Shown: one piece after another, positions 32,613 to 41,361 of the stretch | Layout: the number at the start of each line of letters is the position of its first letter | Position numbering within the stretch: the first letter of the stretch is position 1 | From: Paenibacillus_AR mesotrionivorans | GTDB lineage: Bacteria; Bacillota; Bacilli; Paenibacillales; NBRC-103111 | Direction: 5' to 3' | Assembly (NCBI RefSeq): GCF_046098205.1 | Contig: NZ_JBJURJ010000007.1 | Span: 124,001 to 188,000, forward strand | Length of the DNA stretch: 64,000 bases | Position numbers and translations under genes: made by a program | The notes under the pieces: model-generated | Told to the model about the DNA's origin: nothing | Seen by the model: the letters and a program-made list of their open reading frames with translations, nothing else | Database searches by the model: none

Positions 32613-33320
32613 TTAGAGGGCGACTAACTCTGCGAGCTTGGCCGCAACGTCTGCCATTGGCTCTTCTGCAGTGTCCAAGCCACTTCGTGATCCGAGCAAG
32701 GGACTGACTTCGCGAAGAGCTTCATATGTTGTCTCGTGTACAATCGGAACGAGTCGCTCACGGGCGAGGAGTGCCGAAAGTTCTTTGTCGGCGATGCCCT
32801 CTTTTGGAAGACGGCGTAAAAGCGCAGGCGTAACCAGCACAATCCCTACTCGCGAGTTCGCCAAGCCCTTGTCTATGGCGCGTAGCAACGGCACGCCGAG
32901 GCCAACGTCCTTCTCGCTGAACCAGACGGAGACACCACGTGACTCAAGCAGATCGTGCAACTCCTTCGCGGCTCCCTGCCGGTCGTCCCACGCGTGGCAA
33001 AGGAAGACGTCCCGAAGGTCAGGTCGATTTGCCAGGTTTTCGACGCTGCTGCGGACTGGTGTGAGTGCCCGAACTTGTTCAGGCGTGTACCACACGGATG
33101 AACCTGCTCCCGACCAGCGCGGCTTTGAACTGCGGCTTGAACCTCCACCACTGCTTCGTGCGTCACCACTTCTTAGGGACGGGGAGTAAGATGAGGGTGA
33201 GTACGAGCTGTAGCCACCACTGTAACCACTACTACGGCCATAACGCCCACCGCATGCTGGGCAGTTGGCTGCGGCACTTGCAGAGCGATGCCCATTTACC
33301 GGGGCTGTACATCTAGCCAT
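32613..33320 (-). CDS. TIR-domain protein with N-terminal zinc-ribbon-like segment
   Basis: A 235-residue protein. The N-terminus has CTAPVNGHRSASAAANCPACGG, summarised as a Cys...CPAC zinc-ribbon-like segment (residues 4-24). A Gly/Ser-rich linker follows, then a TIR domain from DVFLCHAWDDRQ (about residue 105) with FSEKDVGLG holding the likely catalytic glutamate and GIVLVTPALL. Bacterial TIR proteins often cleave NAD in anti-phage defence; no partner gene is adjacent. The gene is far richer in G and C than its surroundings and resembles actinobacterial coding sequence, suggesting distant transfer. AGGAGGT lies 6 bases before ATG. Confidence 0.75.
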   Translation of the reverse strand: MARCTAPVNGHRSASAAANCPACGGRYGRSSGYSGGYSSYSPSSYSPSLRSGDARSSGGGSSRSSKPRWSGAGSSVWYTPEQVRALTPVRSSVENLANRPDLRDVFLCHAWDDRQGAAKELHDLLESRGVSVWFSEKDVGLGVPLLRAIDKGLANSRVGIVLVTPALLRRLPKEGIADKELSALLARERLVPIVHETTYEALREVSPLLGSRSGLDTAEEPMADVAAKLAELVAL

Positions 33321-33557
33321 TTCTCTACCTCCTAATATGATTTTCCTATATATATCTTAAATCTATGAAGGAAAATAATCCATATATTTGATAGATTGTA
33401 TGGTATTTTGAATTTGGTAGAGATGTTAAGTTTGCTATTTGACAGAGACACTGGTAAGGCTATCGGAAAGAATCCTATAGGCTTTTTTATTAGCCAGAAC
33501 TATACAGCATATGTGTAGCACATGGGAGACACAACTCACCAGATTTATTAAGAAAAA

Positions 33558-33594
33558 TTCCGTACTTTCTGGGTACCGATGCCCCTCGGCTCCA
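33558..33594. repeat. ssrA-type attachment-site repeat (copy A4)
   Basis: The 37-base unit TTCCGTACTTTCTGGGTACC...CCCCTCGGCTCCA is intact, but the class I hairpins are absent. Instead a different terminator follows at 33610-33636 (AGGACGTCC/GGACGTCCT, then a T-rich tail). It is the left edge of the 15 kb recombinase and defence block. Confidence 0.75.
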
Positions 33595-33609
33595 TTTTGT
33601 TTATCAGAC

Positions 33610-33636
33610 AGGACGTCCAATCGGACGTCCTCTTTG
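33610..33636. terminator. Terminator after repeat A4
   Basis: AGGACGTCC and GGACGTCCT form a nine-base stem with a short loop followed by CTTTGATTT. It separates the attachment repeat from the recombinase gene. Confidence 0.6.
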
Positions 33637-33744
33637 ATTTGTCTTCCTTCATGGCGGTTGCTAAAGCCGCGTCACTGCTGGGTTTTTAGCGATCCATGAA
33701 GCATATGAGAAGAATTTTGCTGATTTACATGGTGGTACCACAAG

Positions 33745-35346
33745 TCATTGCCAATCAGAAACCATTGTTTTCTCGTACAGAACAGCTTCTTCTCCTGCGA
33801 TTTGGATGGTCAAATAAAGTTTACCAGTGTCTCTGTTCACCGTAAGTTTGGAAATATACTTACGTGCCATAGTATGCAGGAGTTGAGGGTTCATGATCTC
33901 CTGATCAAGAAGACCAAGGAACGTTTGAATGTCATACCTTATTGCTGCTATAACTTCCTCCGACATATCGAATTCCACCCAGTTTGCTGATAGCCGCGCA
34001 TGCTCCCCAGCCTTATGGGCAAGATCAGATTGCATCTCATCCAGCATTTCTTTATGGTATGACTTGCTCTTACCCGCCAGCATATCCTGTTCCAACAGTT
34101 GTATTCGCTTGGTTAAGAAATCAATTTCATTCTCAAGGTTCACTTTCTGCGCTACCTTGTGATGATTGCTATCCATGTAATGTTGCTTGAGTTCATTCTC
34201 CAGATTATCATTCATAAGCAGCCTCATTAATGCGATTCGCATACGATTGGCTACTATCTCTTCCACCTTCTCCTTGTTCCAGCCAACATACGGGCAATAT
34301 TCTTTCCCTTTACGGAGATAGCCACCGCATACATAGTACTGGCGTTTACCGCCTTTCACCTTGCTTGATGTGGAGTTGCCTACCATTGGAGTGCCGCATT
34401 TGTCGCAGGTCATGATGCCTCGAAGCCAGAATGGGGGGGAGGGCTTTCTGTCGTATGACTTATGGGTTTCGCCGCCGCCATTCTGTCTCTCCTTAGCCTT
34501 AGCTTGGCAAGCTTCGAACACTTCTGTAGTGATAATTGGTGGATGCGCGTTATCTTTAATAATCCATTCAGAACGGTCACGCCACTTGACTCCCTTTGTT
34601 TGATACTCCTGTTTGTTCCAGCATCTGCGGCCAATATAAGCTTCATTGAAGATAATGGCTCGGATTGTGCTTGATGACCAAGTACCTCCTTTTTGAGAGG
34701 GTATCTGCTGACGATTAAGCTCTGATGCAATCTTTGTATAGCCCATGCCTTCGTATGCATATTGGTTGAAGATGTACCTCACAATATCAATCTCTTCCCG
34801 AGAGCCCAGCACCCATACAGCTTTGGTCTTCTGGGCTTTCATTGCAATGTGCTCTGTCCGATAGCCATAAGGGGGAGTGCCGCCGTTGTTATATCCTTGC
34901 TTTGCATTTTGGCTCATTCCCTTGCGCACTTCTACGGCCAGATTGGCATTGAAGAACTCGGACATAATCTCCAACATGCCTTCCAGGAGCTTATCCTGTG
35001 GAGTTTCAGCTTCCGTCTGCTCTATAACGGAAAATACTTTGACGCCTACCTTGGCAAGCAGGGACTTATAAATGACATGATCATCACGATTGCGGGAGAA
35101 GCGGTCAAACTTGTGAACCAGAATAGCCTCGAATGGCCGACTGGAGCGCTTGGCTATTGCAATCATCTTTTGGAACTCAGGACGGTCATCGGTCTTAGCT
35201 GATTTTCCTTTCTCAATGAACTCATTTACGATGATATGACCACGTTCCTGGCAATACTGCTGGATAGCTTTCATTTGGGCGGGGATGGACAATTCCTTTT
35301 CAGCTTGGTGTTCAGACGATACACGGACATAGATTGCTACTTTCAT
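33745..35346 (-). CDS. Large serine recombinase (site-specific integrase), 533 residues
   Basis: Catalyses DNA cutting and rejoining through a 5'-phosphoserine. Seen in order: resolvase domain with YVRVSSEHQ (catalytic Ser) and LVHKFDRFSRNRDD; recombinase domain with NGGTPPYGYR; a zinc ribbon CDKCG...CGGY...CPYVGW near residues 320-365; then a coiled-coil stretch. Start at 35346 has AAAGGAG 10 bases upstream; the longer frame to 35451 runs through a terminator hairpin and is rejected. It lies beside repeat A4, so it is a candidate integrase for this block. It probably cuts at a site of its own rather than at ssrA, since ssrA users are mostly tyrosine recombinases. Confidence 0.88.
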   Translation of the reverse strand: MKVAIYVRVSSEHQAEKELSIPAQMKAIQQYCQERGHIIVNEFIEKGKSAKTDDRPEFQKMIAIAKRSSRPFEAILVHKFDRFSRNRDDHVIYKSLLAKVGVKVFSVIEQTEAETPQDKLLEGMLEIMSEFFNANLAVEVRKGMSQNAKQGYNNGGTPPYGYRTEHIAMKAQKTKAVWVLGSREEIDIVRYIFNQYAYEGMGYTKIASELNRQQIPSQKGGTWSSSTIRAIIFNEAYIGRRCWNKQEYQTKGVKWRDRSEWIIKDNAHPPIITTEVFEACQAKAKERQNGGGETHKSYDRKPSPPFWLRGIMTCDKCGTPMVGNSTSSKVKGGKRQYYVCGGYLRKGKEYCPYVGWNKEKVEEIVANRMRIALMRLLMNDNLENELKQHYMDSNHHKVAQKVNLENEIDFLTKRIQLLEQDMLAGKSKSYHKEMLDEMQSDLAHKAGEHARLSANWVEFDMSEEVIAAIRYDIQTFLGLLDQEIMNPQLLHTMARKYISKLTVNRDTGKLYLTIQIAGEEAVLYEKTMVSDWQ

Positions 35347-35383
35347 TTGGACGCAGCTCCTTTTGTATGTGGTTTTTTGGGCA

Positions 35384-35418
35384 TAAAAAAAGCAGGCACA
35401 CCACAAGGGCATGCCTGC
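35384..35418 (-). terminator. Leader terminator of the large serine recombinase
   Basis: On the minus strand GCAGGCA and TGCCTGC form a stem followed by TTTTTTT, about 40 bases upstream of the start codon. It is either the end of an upstream transcript or an attenuator in the recombinase leader. Confidence 0.65.
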
Positions 35419-35504
35419 GTAAAGCAACACTATGAAAATAGAGGAAATCATAAGCTACTCGTTGAATTGATGATTATCATAAATCGATGCTGGGGGAATA
35501 AAAG

Positions 35505-35876
35505 ATGGCGGAACTGGTTACTGAGCTTGATGAAGTGGTAGTAAACGTGAAGCAGTTCAATGCTGACCTAGCCAACGGGGAATACATTGAAGGAAAATTA
35601 ATTGCAGAGAAGCTAAGTGAATTTAAGCATTGGTATTACATCTCGGAATTGGACATGTTTGGTCCAAGTAAGTACATAGGATATAAAACCATGATCTGTA
35701 AAGATTACAGTGTATATAATGATGGCAGAGAAACGGAGAAAGTTCTTAAAAAGTGGTTTATGATCCTTGCTGAGGATGACAGTCTATATACGTCGCTCTG
35801 GGTAAAACTGAATGATCTCCATTATGAGCACGGGAAGAACCTTCGGAAGAATGCCGAGATACATATACTCAAGTAG
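35505..35876 (+). CDS. Hypothetical 123-residue protein
   Basis: Unrecognised. The sequence is soluble and acidic, with a LIAEKLSEFKHWYYI stretch and FGPSKYIGY. The motif GPSK(F/Y)IGY is one I associate with small uncharacterised island proteins, but no function follows. It lies between two serine recombinase genes, divergent from the large one and tail to tail with the small one: its stop codon ends one base before the other's. Confidence 0.55.
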   Translation: MAELVTELDEVVVNVKQFNADLANGEYIEGKLIAEKLSEFKHWYYISELDMFGPSKYIGYKTMICKDYSVYNDGRETEKVLKKWFMILAEDDSLYTSLWVKLNDLHYEHGKNLRKNAEIHILK

Positions 35877-36725
35877 TTACTTTGGGGCGCTTAGCTTCCT
35901 TAGGGATACTTCCCTATGGGCTGCGTCCCAAATTTCTTTATCAATGATTGCAGGATGGCACTCCTTGGTCACAATCCATTCCTCAGGTGGATTCTTATGA
36001 CCATCCACCTCTGATTTCTTGTTCCAGGTTCGGTACCCCAGGTAGGCATGATTGCTCAAGAGAGAAAGGACAGTGGATGGCCGCCATACCTTGCTGTCAA
36101 TCTTCTGCTTATTAAGGTAGGAAGCGATTTTCCTGCCACCCCAGCCTTCAGCAGCCAATTGGAAGATGCGCTTGACTGTCTCCACTTCATGATTAGGCCC
36201 GTATTCAAACGTTACCTTTACTCCATTCCTCTTGAGCCGATAGCCATATGGAGCTCTGCCGCCACAGTGGAAGCCCTGAATGGCATTTTCGCGCATGCCT
36301 TTCAGGGTCTCGTGCTTTAAGTTCATGTTGTAGAATTCAGATATAACCTCCAGCATCCCCTCTAGTAGCAGCCCATGGGGAGTATCTGGTTCAGTTGGTT
36401 CAGAGGCCGATAAAACAGAAATGCCCTGCTTTTTGAGCAGGGCTTTGTAAATGATATGATCTTGTCTGCTTCGGCTGAATCGGTCAAACTTGTGAACCAG
36501 AATGGCTTTGAAGTTCTTATCTGGCTGCTTTGCCGCGGCAATCATTCTCTGGAATTCAGGACGTTCCGCTGTCTTAGCAGACTTGGCTTCATCCACATAT
36601 TCTTCAATGATCGTCCATCCCCTATCTACTGCATAGCGCTGTAAAGCCTCCCTTTGAGCGGGGATAGATAATTGACGTTCTGCTTGTTGTTCCGATGAAA
36701 CGCGGAGATAGATGACAACATTCAT
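35877..36725 (-). CDS. Serine recombinase lacking the zinc-ribbon region, 282 residues
   Basis: Resolvase domain with YLRVSSEQQ and LVHKFDRFSRSRQD followed by the recombinase domain (GGRAPYGYR, NHAYLGYRTW). It then stops, without the zinc ribbon and coiled coil of its neighbour at 33745, to which it is clearly related over its full length. It is therefore either a natural short form or a C-terminally truncated copy. The stop codon abuts that of the 123-residue gene. Paired large recombinases are known in some mobile elements where two or three act together, which is a possible reading here. Confidence 0.82.
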   Translation of the reverse strand: MNVVIYLRVSSEQQAERQLSIPAQREALQRYAVDRGWTIIEEYVDEAKSAKTAERPEFQRMIAAAKQPDKNFKAILVHKFDRFSRSRQDHIIYKALLKKQGISVLSASEPTEPDTPHGLLLEGMLEVISEFYNMNLKHETLKGMRENAIQGFHCGGRAPYGYRLKRNGVKVTFEYGPNHEVETVKRIFQLAAEGWGGRKIASYLNKQKIDSKVWRPSTVLSLLSNHAYLGYRTWNKKSEVDGHKNPPEEWIVTKECHPAIIDKEIWDAAHREVSLRKLSAPK

Positions 36726-37258
36726 TTGGTAATGCTCCTCTCAATTCGTATTGTTGTTACTCCAGGTCTTAGCTGCCCTCTTTTCTGTTTTCCAGCTCAT
36801 CTCACCGCTGGATTGCTCGCTGTAAACGCAAAGAAGCCCGAATCCAGTAGGGATTCAGGCAGGTGCTAGTATCTATATAAATGCCATTATGGCTTTAGGG
36901 GAATGTAACTCTTTTTGTCATTATAGATAGTGATCGAGCACCATCTCCGTTGTGGGATAGGTGCTCTTTGTTTATTAGTTCTGGGCCTTCTTAATAGCAT
37001 ATTTGATTTCGATTACAGCAAAAACCGATGATTACCAGGATGAACCATATAAGAGTGGAGAAGGCTTTGCCTCCGTCTGGACAAGTGATCATAAAAAAAG
37101 GCACACCACTTGGCTACGTCTACTGGAAGCGAGTAAGTAGGATGTTTGCGATGCTGAAAGAATAACGTATAATTAGGTGGAAAAGGAAATAGCAACAAGT
37201 AGGATCTCCTTGTGTTAGGTGCATATAGGATACAAGACTGTTCATTCGGAGGTATAGT
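36726..37258. other. Intergenic region with two hairpins
   Basis: No gene is supported in these 533 bases. A hairpin at 36836-36860 (GCCCGAATCC/GGATTCAGGC) with a T-rich tail on the minus strand forms a leader terminator for the short recombinase, like the one before the large recombinase. A second hairpin (GAGCACC/GGTGCTC, 36936-36966) with TTTGTTT faces the plus strand. The sequence AAAAAAAGGCACACCAC near 37095 repeats part of the large recombinase leader, so the region may hold a decayed third leader. Confidence 0.5.
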
Positions 37259-38506
37259 ATGGAATATATTTATGCTAGTGCAATTGTTTTAATGATCATG
37301 GCAGGTATCTTTATAGGAAAACGGATTATGACAAGAAGGGTCTTACTAAACAATTCATCAAGTTCTTTGTTAGATATTAAGACTAGACCTTGGATTATCG
37401 AAAAAGCAAATGACACGAGTTTAAGTGCTTACACTCAGAGGAATAAACTTGTTCTTACTGAGAAGCTTAAGGATGGTTTAGGCGGATTACTTAAACTTAC
37501 ACCTGAAGCTAAGCAGATTATTACGAAGGAATCTAAGTTGTTATTTAAGTTCAGCGACGAAATCAGCAAGGGGATTGATAAAGGTATTTATAAGCAGATG
37601 ATGGCCAAAGGTAGCAACAACCAATACTTAGGCATGGCTGCAGATAATAAAGGGAAAATTGTTGGCCATGGAAAGCAAATGAATCAAGATATTAAAAAAA
37701 TTAATCCTGCAAAACTTGCAAATGTGGCATTGGGTGTTATGAGTGTAGTAACAGCTCAAGAATATCTGGACAGAATAAACCAACAATTACTAAGTATTGA
37801 CCGAAAAGTAGATACGATTTATAGACACTTAAAGAATCAACAGTATGGTATTAGTAAAGGAAATTTAGAACATTTGAAACTAATATCTCTGGGAATGTAT
37901 GATATTACTGATAAGCATTCAATGCTATATCAATCTGATATACTTAGAGTTATTAATGCAACGCTACAACAAATAGAAGGCATTATGCAGTCAGTTGTTC
38001 CACTTATGTCAGAAATGGTGAATCTAGATGTTAAGTCATGGGTGAAGATGGACAAGTATGAAACTATGATATTGGATATCATTAAGAACTTTGATGATTA
38101 TATAACTCTTGGAATTGGAAATTTAGAAGTGTTGGCGGTAAGTGTTAAAATCCACAATGAACTTCCAGGGAAATCAGTGAACTTTGATAACGCTGCACTT
38201 GAAAAGACTGAGTATTATCTTAGTAGATTTCAAGAAATTGAACTTGAATTCACTCGTATCGCTAATCAGAAAATGTCAGAGTTAAACGCAAGTATGAGAT
38301 CATCTGAAAAGAATTTTGAAAGGTATACGAGACTCGGATCATTTCTTGATAATGTAAAACTGAAGATACACTCGAGTTACAATGATGTTCAGAGCATACA
38401 CAATGATGAGGTAAAGATAACGAGACCTTTTGATATTCAAATAGAATGTGATTCTGAAGGGAACGTAGTAAATGCGTATCAACTGGTAAAGCAGGATGTA
38501 TCTTGA
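37259..38506 (+). CDS. Hypothetical membrane-anchored helical protein, 415 residues
   Basis: Unrecognised. One N-terminal membrane span (about 4-22) with short basic flank, then a long mostly helical cytoplasmic part. A stretch near residue 160-200 (LDRINQQLLSIDRKVDTIYRHL is its core; positions 168-190) looks like a coiled coil typical of proteins that form filaments or sense membrane stress. AT-rich. GGAGG lies 7 bases before ATG and a strong terminator follows the stop, so it is a single-gene unit. Island location next to defence genes makes a role in phage response conceivable but unproven. Confidence 0.6.
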   Translation: MEYIYASAIVLMIMAGIFIGKRIMTRRVLLNNSSSSLLDIKTRPWIIEKANDTSLSAYTQRNKLVLTEKLKDGLGGLLKLTPEAKQIITKESKLLFKFSDEISKGIDKGIYKQMMAKGSNNQYLGMAADNKGKIVGHGKQMNQDIKKINPAKLANVALGVMSVVTAQEYLDRINQQLLSIDRKVDTIYRHLKNQQYGISKGNLEHLKLISLGMYDITDKHSMLYQSDILRVINATLQQIEGIMQSVVPLMSEMVNLDVKSWVKMDKYETMILDIIKNFDDYITLGIGNLEVLAVSVKIHNELPGKSVNFDNAALEKTEYYLSRFQEIELEFTRIANQKMSELNASMRSSEKNFERYTRLGSFLDNVKLKIHSSYNDVQSIHNDEVKITRPFDIQIECDSEGNVVNAYQLVKQDVS

Positions 38507-38530
38507 ATATGGATTATATAATGAAGTAGA

Positions 38531-38558
38531 AGCCTGACAAATAACTGTCAGGCTTTTT
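38531..38558 (+). terminator. Terminator of the 415-residue gene
   Basis: AGCCTGACA pairs with TGTCAGGCT around a six-base loop, followed by TTTTT. Confidence 0.85.
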
Positions 38559-38628
38559 AATTGATCATACGCTTCTCACAAAATACCCAAACTCCGAAGG
38601 ATTCAGGTAAAAAATGATATATAATGGC

Positions 38629-38717
38629 CTGTCGGCTCTTGTTAGATATGGGCGATAGTAAGCCAGTCAAGGCCGCGAAGCGTCATTTCAGTCTTGACGG
38701 GCGTTTGTTATCGCCGA
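38629..38717. other. Nested palindromic structure before the SLH gene
   Basis: TGTC (38630), GGCGATA (38651) and GTCAAG (38666) pair in order with CTTGAC, TATCGCC and GACA further right (38692-38717), giving three stacked helices with a bulge and an apical loop. It may be a folded leader RNA, a recombination site or a transposon-end hairpin. I recognise no known riboswitch core. Confidence 0.4.
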
Positions 38718-38739
38718 CACTTTCCCATTCCCCAGCCCG

Positions 38740-39612
38740 TTGGCAACAAGGGAGGAAATGACAACAGCCGTAGTTAGATTACTTGGATATTCATTGGTCG
38801 ATTCTAAACTAGCCTATGTAGACCGATTCAAAGATAAAGATGAAATTTGGACAGGGTTCATACCGTATGTTTCCATAGCAGTCGAAAAGGGTATTATTAG
38901 TGGCTATAAGGACAACACATTCAGACCCAAGATACCCGTTTCCCGTGCAGAAGCGGCATATATAATCTGGAAAGCATATGGTGAAGGGGCTAAGCTCCAA
39001 GCTTATGAACCATCAGGAGTTAACCCGCAGGTTAAAAAGTTTGAAGGGGATTGGAATACAATAGGCTCAGATGAACTATCCATTGCTCTTTCCTTTGCAG
39101 ACTCGTCCAACGGCAGCATCACATTTTTTTCGGAGGGCGAAGGCATTACAAGACCATTTACTTATTTCCAAAACAAAACAGATAGTATAGTCATTCACTT
39201 GGAGGAAAATGAGAAAACGACTAATATGATTTTAGCGCTTCAAGATGATAATACAGTGAATTTGGAAGTGGTTTTGGGCGACACCTACACCTTAAAAAGG
39301 GTAACAGCTAATGGTGATAGTACAAACAGTGCGGCGGAGAACCCATTAGACTTAAAAGCGTTTGAGGGTGAGTGGTGGGATAAAGATAAAGTGTTCGGCT
39401 TTGAAATAAAAGCTACTGGACCAGACAGTGGAACAATAGAGTATATTGACCGATTCTCCATAACAGAGCTTTTTACCGTCGTATCTTCCAACGCCAAGAG
39501 TATTGTCATTCAGATTGGAGACAGTAAGAAGGTAGTCTCACTTACGTTGTTTAGTCAAGATACGCTGATGTACATTGATGGTATGTTTACATTTGATATG
39601 TCTCGAAAATGA
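38740..39612 (+). CDS. S-layer-homology protein, probably 5'-truncated
   Basis: The frame opens in the middle of one SLH repeat (ATREEMTTAVVRLLG) and then has one full SLH domain (YVDRFKDKDEIW to KIPVSRAEAAYIIW). The rest forms two similar beta-rich segments of about 85 residues, each starting with FEGDW or FEGEW. SLH domains anchor proteins to secondary cell-wall polymer. There is no signal peptide and no well-placed ribosome site; the upstream frame closes at 38697. The gene is therefore probably a fragment or has a lost 5' end. Its last 60 bases and terminator recur as a decayed copy at 43372-43440. Confidence 0.65.
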   Translation: MATREEMTTAVVRLLGYSLVDSKLAYVDRFKDKDEIWTGFIPYVSIAVEKGIISGYKDNTFRPKIPVSRAEAAYIIWKAYGEGAKLQAYEPSGVNPQVKKFEGDWNTIGSDELSIALSFADSSNGSITFFSEGEGITRPFTYFQNKTDSIVIHLEENEKTTNMILALQDDNTVNLEVVLGDTYTLKRVTANGDSTNSAAENPLDLKAFEGEWWDKDKVFGFEIKATGPDSGTIEYIDRFSITELFTVVSSNAKSIVIQIGDSKKVVSLTLFSQDTLMYIDGMFTFDMSRK

Positions 39613-39617
39613 TGACG

Positions 39618-39642
39618 AAGCGCCTATGAGGCGCTTTTTTAA
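39618..39642 (+). terminator. Terminator of the SLH gene
   Basis: AAGCGCCT/AGGCGCTT stem with a three-base loop followed by TTTTTT. Confidence 0.85.
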
Positions 39643-39725
39643 TGCATATGAGGAGGATATTTTTATGTTTATGTCGAATATTTTCCAAAATAAGAGAAGT
39701 TAAATATTACTAGGTTTGGGGTGGT

Positions 39726-40142
39726 ATGGTGTCGGATGAATACGAATTAGAAAAGCTAAAGGCTAATTTAGTATATCTAATGGATGCATATATGTCTGTC
39801 ATGGAAATACTAGAAAATTGCAAGGATGAACATGGAGTCAGTTATATATCCCAACCTGAAATTGCAAGAAGATTAGGGGTATCTCAAACTGCCATTGCAA
39901 AACGTTTTAAAAACTTAATCAGATTCGGCTCAGTGAAGAAAATAGGGTATAAGAACGCCTATATGCTGATAAATAAGGATATCTTAAAAAACACACCGCT
40001 AGGGTTACTGGCTAAACTAATGATTGAGCTAGAGAAAGATCCAGATATTAGGATTGACTACTATAAACAAGCGGAGCTAATGAAGGTTTCATATCGGGAT
40101 GTGCAGATTGCTTGGGGTTATCTTACCTTTGTAACATCATAG
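39726..40142 (+). CDS. Winged-helix DNA-binding protein
   Basis: A 138-residue protein with a helix-turn-helix SQPEIARRLGVSQTAIAKRFKNL (residues 46-68) followed by a wing (VKKIGYKNAYML). The C-terminal 40 residues contain a second possible helical HTH (KQAELMKVSYRDVQIAW). No ligand domain. GGGGTGG precedes the ATG. It may regulate the DUF4238 gene 30 bases downstream. Confidence 0.65.
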   Translation: MVSDEYELEKLKANLVYLMDAYMSVMEILENCKDEHGVSYISQPEIARRLGVSQTAIAKRFKNLIRFGSVKKIGYKNAYMLINKDILKNTPLGLLAKLMIELEKDPDIRIDYYKQAELMKVSYRDVQIAWGYLTFVTS

Positions 40143-40175
40143 ATTATATGTGCTAATCGTTAGGGGGTGATATTC

Positions 40176-41213
40176 ATGAATGCTCGCAAGAACCACCATT
40201 ATGTATCTCAATCCTACCTGAAAGCATGGAGTAACAATCATCATAAAGTTTGGGCGTATCGTGTTCTAGTCTCACACCAATCGGTCCCAGAATGGACACA
40301 ATCATCTATAAAAAGTATAGCTAATCATCAGAACTTGTTTACCAGGAGTATGGAAGGTCAAGATTCAGATGAAATTGAGATATGGATGGATCAGCAAATA
40401 GAGACACCAGCGCAGATCGCCTTATTAAAAGCTCGTTCTGGTGAACAATTAGACCAACATGATTTGCATAAGCTGTTGCGATTCGTTGCTCTTCACAGTA
40501 TACGATCTCCTGCTTTTTACATGGAAAATATGCCTCGCTGGCAATTAGAAATGCCTACATTACTTAATGATGTGTTGCAGTCCACTGTTGAGAAATTGCA
40601 GCAATCTGAGGGTATAGGCAGTTCTCAAGTTAGTGATATTCATGGTGATTCCTTATTGATTCCATTGAAGGTTTCAAAGGAAATAAGCGAGGAGTCTGAA
40701 TGGGGGCATTTAAAGGCAGAGTTGCTCTTAGGGCGTGGTATTTGGCTTTTTACTATTCGTCATATTCTTTCAAGTACTTACCAGGTTCTGACCGAGCATA
40801 CATGGAGCATACTTGAAGCTCCTAAGGGGTTGGAATGGCTAACAAGTGACAATCCAACGATAAGACTTAATTATTATGATACAGATTCGTATGATTTTAA
40901 AGGAGGATGGGGGAATAAAGGTTCAGAGGTCGTCTTCCCTCTATCTCCAAGATTTCTATTATATACACAAGTTGGTAATCATGAAAATATAAGTGGAATT
41001 GCTCCAAGAGAACTGTATATCATGTTGAATCGGTTTATCGTAGAGAATGCACATCGCTATATCTTTGCGTCTAATTCTGTAAAGGATGTTAGCAAAATCA
41101 GACCGCGGAATGTAAATAAAGAAATTTTTGACCAAGAGAAACAAGAGTGGGAGAGTTGGCATGCACGACAAAAAGAACTGGAGCAGGAGTATCAAAAGAA
41201 TAAAGAGGGATAA
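40176..41213 (+). CDS. DUF4238 family protein
   Basis: Begins NARKNHHYVSQSYLKAWS, the HHYVxQxYLxxF/W signature of DUF4238. A second conserved element, EWLTSDNPTIRL (about residue 225), fits the family pattern of a TSDNP strand. DUF4238 proteins are often found in defence islands and are suspected nucleases, but activity is not established. ATG 40176 follows AGGGGG by about 9 bases; the GTG at 40167 overlaps it. The gap to the convergent HNH gene (41214-41361) holds only a 22-codon frame of doubtful reality. Confidence 0.75.
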   Translation: MNARKNHHYVSQSYLKAWSNNHHKVWAYRVLVSHQSVPEWTQSSIKSIANHQNLFTRSMEGQDSDEIEIWMDQQIETPAQIALLKARSGEQLDQHDLHKLLRFVALHSIRSPAFYMENMPRWQLEMPTLLNDVLQSTVEKLQQSEGIGSSQVSDIHGDSLLIPLKVSKEISEESEWGHLKAELLLGRGIWLFTIRHILSSTYQVLTEHTWSILEAPKGLEWLTSDNPTIRLNYYDTDSYDFKGGWGNKGSEVVFPLSPRFLLYTQVGNHENISGIAPRELYIMLNRFIVENAHRYIFASNSVKDVSKIRPRNVNKEIFDQEKQEWESWHARQKELEQEYQKNKEG

Positions 41214-41361
41214 GCTATGAAACTTGAGGAATGTTACTTCTGGTATTATACACAACAAATAGAAAATGAGGGATATCCTCATTAGGAGCTGCTTGAGATA
41301 CCTATCACATCAGATATATGAGTCTAAGATATACCTGGAGTCAACAACATAACTTTTCACC

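Noticed and set aside
35346..35451. N-terminal extension of the large serine recombinase
   Set aside because: It crosses a terminator hairpin and lies upstream of a strong ribosome site; the resolvase fold begins at 35346.
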